The notes under the pieces: generated by a model
Database searches by the model: none
Seen by the model: the letters and a program-made list of their open reading frames with translations, nothing else
What the model was told of the DNA's origin: nothing
Part shown: positions 43,001 to 43,509 of the stretch, in pieces
Layout of the letters: every line of letters begins with the position of its first letter
How positions within the stretch are numbered: position 1 is the stretch's first letter
Source of the DNA: Paracoccaceae bacterium
Lineage (GTDB): Bacteria > Pseudomonadota > Alphaproteobacteria > Rhodobacterales > Rhodobacteraceae
Length of the DNA stretch: 43,509 bases
NCBI GenBank assembly: GCA_014323785.1
Contig: JACONJ010000049.1
Location: 1 to 43,509 of the forward strand
Direction of reading: 5' to 3'
Translations under genes and position numbers: made by a program

Positions 43001-43509
43001 CGCTGACAGGCGTTGATCCTGCACTTGTGAGTGATATTTCCCTTGTTATCAGCACCCCGCCTGGTTCGGACCAGGCCAGCACGCTGGAGGGCGGCACGGG
43101 TGATGACAGCATCACTGGCGGCGACAACGACGACAATATCAGCGGTGGCACCGGCAATGATACGATTGACGGCAGTGAGGGCGACGACAATATCAGTGGC
43201 GGCGATAACGATGACGTGGTAAGCGGCGGCAACGGCAACGATACCATCAACGGGGATGGCGGCGAAGATACGGTCGATGGCGGCACGGGTGACGACAGCA
43301 TCAATGGCGGCGACAACGATGACCAGGTGACTGGCGGCACCGGCAACGACACGGTTGACGGTGGTGAGGGCGATGATAACATCAGTGGCGGCGATAACGA
43401 TGATCTGGTGACGGGTAACACCGGCGACGATACCATCAACGGGGATGGTGGCGAAGATACTGTCGACGGCGGCACGGGTGACGACAGCATCACTGGCGGC
43501 GACAACGAC
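34057..43509 (+). CDS. Giant RTX calcium-binding protein, 3' end beyond the window
   Basis: Open from ATG 34057 to the last base: 3151 codons with no stop seen. I checked the frame at many points, and the GGxGxDxLx pattern stays in one frame throughout. An in-frame TGA at 34039 fixes the start; the ribosome site is weak (GAAAGAA). There is no signal peptide. A short N-terminal region MARQPRIGNQRDDTFLAHSH leads into a first VNYSLSSSAVEVNLAA module. About 27 modules follow, each with a beta strand pair (TASYAGSDAGVNVNLGTG), a SIENLIGSDHAD segment and several RTX nonapeptides. Two internal DTFVF.SLDGDTITDF..GTDRIEL segments (41140-41360, 42838-43050) resemble ends of smaller RTX proteins. The last 417 bp use a different repeat. 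It is likely a type I-secreted, calcium-folded surface or adhesin protein. Confidence 0.9.
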   Translation, partial: MARQPRIGNQRDDTFLAHSHAEAFDGLFGIDSVNYSLSSSAVEVNLAARTATRDNKYTGAGQSGYAQGDIYASIENVAGSSFADHIRGDDGNNYLDGGGGDDTLLGGGGRDTLNGGDGNNHLDGGGGDDTLLSGGGNDTLNGNDGADGMNSGGGNDVLDGGRGSDSLYGGANNDVLDGGANNDVLRGEAGDDTLRGGTGNDTLEGGTDSDSLIGGAQNDVLRGGAGKDTLEGGAGLDTLDGGDGTDTASYSNSNGGVFVSLYSGITSGGDAQGDVLRNIENLIGSTHADAMIGNSGANMLDGGAGDDTLYGRGGNDVLDGGNSNDSLTGGDGNDTLIGGAGADTLDGGAGTDGADYSGSGAAVNVNLATGTGSGGDAHGDSLTGIDNLIGSDHADTLVGDAAANALQGGDGNDTLTGGSGADTLGGGDGTDTATYAAAISAVSVNLATGRGTSGDAQGDVLRGIENLIGSDLGDILAGDGMDNMFKGRGGGDRLFGAGGNDTLDGGADNDVLDGGAGNDVLDGGAGDDLLDGGTDNDVLEGDTGDDTLRGGAGNDVLEGGADNDGLRGGTGDDMLRGGTGSDVLEGSAGADTLDGGDGTDTASYAASGAGVNVNLGTGISRNGDARGDILRSIENLIGSHRGDSLTGDDAANLIRGIGSGDVLYGAGGNDTLDGGAGDDTLRGGVDNDVLDGGADNDVLDGGAGADTLDGGDGTDTASYAASGAGVNVNLGTGISRDGDARGDILRNIENLIGSDQGDTLAGDDAANMIAGIGSGDVLYGAGGNDTLRGGADNDVLRGGADNDVLEGGADNDVLEGGADNDVLRGGTGNDTLDGGTGNDTLDGGTGNDTLDGGTGNDVLEGGADNDTLQGGAGADRLDGGDGTDTASYAASGAGVNVNLGDGTGRDGDAQGDILRNIENLVGSDHFDSLHGNNRANLLAGGGSFDFVYGAGGDDTLLGGDGTDILSGDGGNDVLEGGAGADRLSGGTGSDTASYADSNTDVNVNLGTGTASGGHATGDTLTSIENLTGSGHADTLTGDDAANLLDGGAGNDTLEGGAGADTLDGGDGTDTATYAGSKTGVNVNLDTGTGTSAYVGAKVILRPIDTLFSIENLIGSSHNDDLTGDSGDNLLDGGSDGNDTLRGGAGHDTLRGGAGHDKLTGGIGNDVLDGGAWADILDGGTGDDALNGGAGDDTLNGGDNNDTLDGGIGDDHITGDDGADTLNGDRGNDTLDGGAGIDTATYTTSGAGVNVNLGTATGTGGHAAGDVLRSVENLIGSDHDDTLAGDAAANVLQGGTGNDVLEGSAGGDALDGGAGTDTASYAGSDTGVRVNLGTGRAKGGHAAGDVLNGIENLIGSDHADTLAGDDAANVLQGGDGNDTLTGGAGADTLFGGAGTDTASYAASSAGVEVNLGQGTGTGGHAAGDVLRGIENLIGSTHADFLNGDSGDNTLDGGAGRDVLVGRAGADTLDGGAGTDMASYAGSDTGVHVNLGDGTASGGHAAGDVLRGIENLAGSSHADNLTGDDADNHLNGHAGADTLMGGAGVDTLVGGAGDDQLTGGNNADTLDGGIGADTLDGGAGTDTASYAGSDAGVNVNLGQGTGTGGHAAGDVLRGVENLIGSDHADSLTGDSAANVLQGGVGNDALEGGAGADTLDGGTGTDTATYAGSDVGVNVNLGTGITSGGHAAGDVLRSVENLIGSDHADTLAGNAAANVLQGGADNDILGGGAGADTLDGGAGTDTASYAGSDTGVNVKLGTGITSGGHAAGDVLRSIENLIGSDHADSLTGEGAANALQGGDGNDTLTGGAGNDTLIGNDGNDSLTGGADTDTLVGGVGNDTLTGGAGADALGGDAGTDTASYAGSDAGVNVNLGHGTGSGGHAAGDVLRSVENLIGSDHADSLTGDDGDNRLQGGGGNDTLIGGAGADTLDGGAGPDTAGYAGSNAGVNVNLATGRGTGGHAAGDVLRSIENLIGSDHADSLTGDDSNNRLNGGAGNDALMGGAGVDTLVGGGNNDMLHGGADADTLDGGAGADTLHGGAGTDTAIYAGSDAGVNVNLGQGTGTGGHAAGDVLGSIENLIGSDHADSLTGDDSNNQLNGGAGADTLDGGIGTDTATYAGSDAGVNVNLGQGTASGGHATGDVLGSIENLIGSDHADSLTGDSAANALQGGDGNDTLTGGTGADTLDGGTGADTASYAGSNAGVNVNLATGRGTGGHAAGDVLHNIRNLIGSDYADDFAGDDSDNFLNGGKGDNTLNGGAGNDTLIGGDTNDFLDGGAGDDWLLGGRWSDALFGGDGSDTVSYAGSDAGVNVNLGRGTASGGHAQTDLLVSIENLIGSDHADSLTGDDSDNRLQGGGGSDTLTGGAGADTFVFASLDGDTITDFSVGTDRIELITTTEQPGAWTVTDSGDDAVVTWNGGTLTLTGVDHALVTETSLVFTDPPPAPIYNTTRFIGDDGNNNLVGGNGKDFIDGGAGNDTLTGYGRNDTLEGDAGDDFLNGGAGADMLDGGTGMDWATYVGSDTGVNVNLATGRGTAGDAAGDVLNSIENLVGSDHADSLTGDDSDNQLAGGAGNDTLIGGDGNDNLTGDAGDDFLDGGAGADTLLGGDGTDTAIYAGSDAGVHVNLATGTASGGHAAGDLLVGIENLIGSGHADTLTGNDAANMLDGGADNDTLQGGAGADTLTGGAGTDTATYAGSDAGVHVNLGDGTASGGDAEGDVLTGIENLIGSGNADMLAGDDTANMLDGGADNDTLQGGAGADTLDGGTGTDMASYAGSDVGVHVNLGDGTASGGHAAGDVLNSIENLRGSDHADSLAGDDAANMLDGGAGNDMLDGGAGNDMLDGGAGADTLDGGAGTDTASYAGSDAGVHVNLGDATASGGNAEGDVLTGIENVIGSGNADMLAGDDAANMLGGGAGNDTLNGGAGADTLTGGAGADTFVFTSLDGDTITDFEVGTDRIELVSTTGQSGEWTLAASGDDAVLTWNGGTVTLTGVDPALVSDISLVISTPPGSDQASTLEGGTGDDSITGGDNDDNISGGTGNDTIDGSEGDDNISGGDNDDVVSGGNGNDTINGDGGEDTVDGGTGDDSINGGDNDDQVTGGTGNDTVDGGEGDDNISGGDNDDLVTGNTGDDTINGDGGEDTVDGGTGDDSITGGDND
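34279..42706 (+). repeat. About 27 SIENLIGSDHAD modules in the giant RTX gene
   Basis: The Glu or Asp codon of (S/G/N)(I/V)ENL falls at 34279, 34894, 35212, 35449, 35956, 36301, 36808, 37126, 37384, 37867, 38104, 38341, 38578, 38896, 39133, 39370, 39715, 39952, 40270, 40480, 40717 (Arg there), 41035, 41677, 41968, 42205, 42442 and 42706. The basic interval is 237 bp (79 residues). All but two intervals equal 237 plus a whole multiple (positive or negative) of 27 bp. Confidence 0.92.
35521..35530 (+). repeat. G10 homopolymer inside the giant RTX gene
   Basis: Ten consecutive G encode GGG codons between FKGR and DRLFGAG. The frame is intact as read. Such runs slip easily in replication and in sequencing. 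Confidence 0.9.
43093..43509 (+). repeat. 189-bp higher-order tandem repeat at the right edge
   Basis: Units start with GGCACGGGTGA at 43093, 43282 and 43471 (the last cut by the window). Each is 63 residues, or seven nonapeptides, with the order GDDSI(T/N)GGDNDD, GTGNDT(I/V)DG, EGDDNISGGDNDD, GNGNDTINGDGGEDTVDG or close variants. This is unlike the 237-bp modules before it. Confidence 0.9.

Noticed and set aside
43093-43509. CRISPR-like array
   Set aside because: The regular repeats are in a continuous protein-coding frame of RTX nonapeptides, with no unique spacers.
34057-43509. Assembly artefact by repeat expansion
   Set aside because: Modules differ in sequence at many positions and none of the 237-bp units is an exact copy of its neighbour as far as I compared, so simple artificial duplication is unlikely; not fully excluded.

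Overview
The window reads as a chromosome segment of a GC-rich alphaproteobacterium, most likely of the Rhodobacterales/Roseobacter type. This rests on the GC-rich codon use, the stand-alone aa3 oxidase subunit I gene, the zwf-pgl-pgi sugar operon, a RACo-like ASKHA ferredoxin protein and several hemolysin-type (RTX) proteins. It is an inference from gene content, not a phylogeny.

Layout. 1-3445 (minus strand): the tail of a 5'-truncated Fe/Mn superoxide dismutase, then glpK and glpD, which convert glycerol to dihydroxyacetone phosphate. 3641-6716: a calcineurin-type phosphatase and a first RTX protein with a large internal duplication. 6923-13925: an orphan formate dehydrogenase catalytic subunit, lipB, ctaD, a VOC-fold protein and a NUDIX hydrolase. 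14046-22002: an accessory region. It holds a frameshifted DNA methyltransferase-HNH fusion, three ankyrin genes plus an ankyrin remnant that share a leader sequence, an alkA-like glycosylase coupled to an esterase, a small conserved-looking protein under the same leader, and a frameshifted reductive-dehalogenase-like iron-sulfur protein. 22168-25907: zwf-pgl-pgi, interconverting fructose-6-P, glucose-6-P and 6-phosphogluconate. 25992-30345: tRNA-Gly(CCC), the ASKHA ferredoxin protein and the divergent ilvB. 30735 to the right edge: two RTX genes. The first carries an in-frame TGA. The second is open from 34057 to the end of the window, at least 3151 codons, and is the dominant object here.

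Most notable points. The giant RTX ORF has about 27 copies of a SIENLIGSDHAD module, and their spacing follows 237+27n bp in 24 of 26 intervals. Its end switches to a 189-bp higher-order repeat. The RTX gene before it looks like a composition mosaic and begins with a duplicated domain I do not recognise. The ankyrin genes form a duplicating cassette of leader, gene and hairpin, and only one paralogue still has a signal peptide. Five genes are damaged (SOD, methyltransferase, ankyrin remnant, dehalogenase-like, RTX2). Two of the lesions are single-base changes in or beside C/G runs, so the read quality of the assembly must be checked before these are called pseudogenes.
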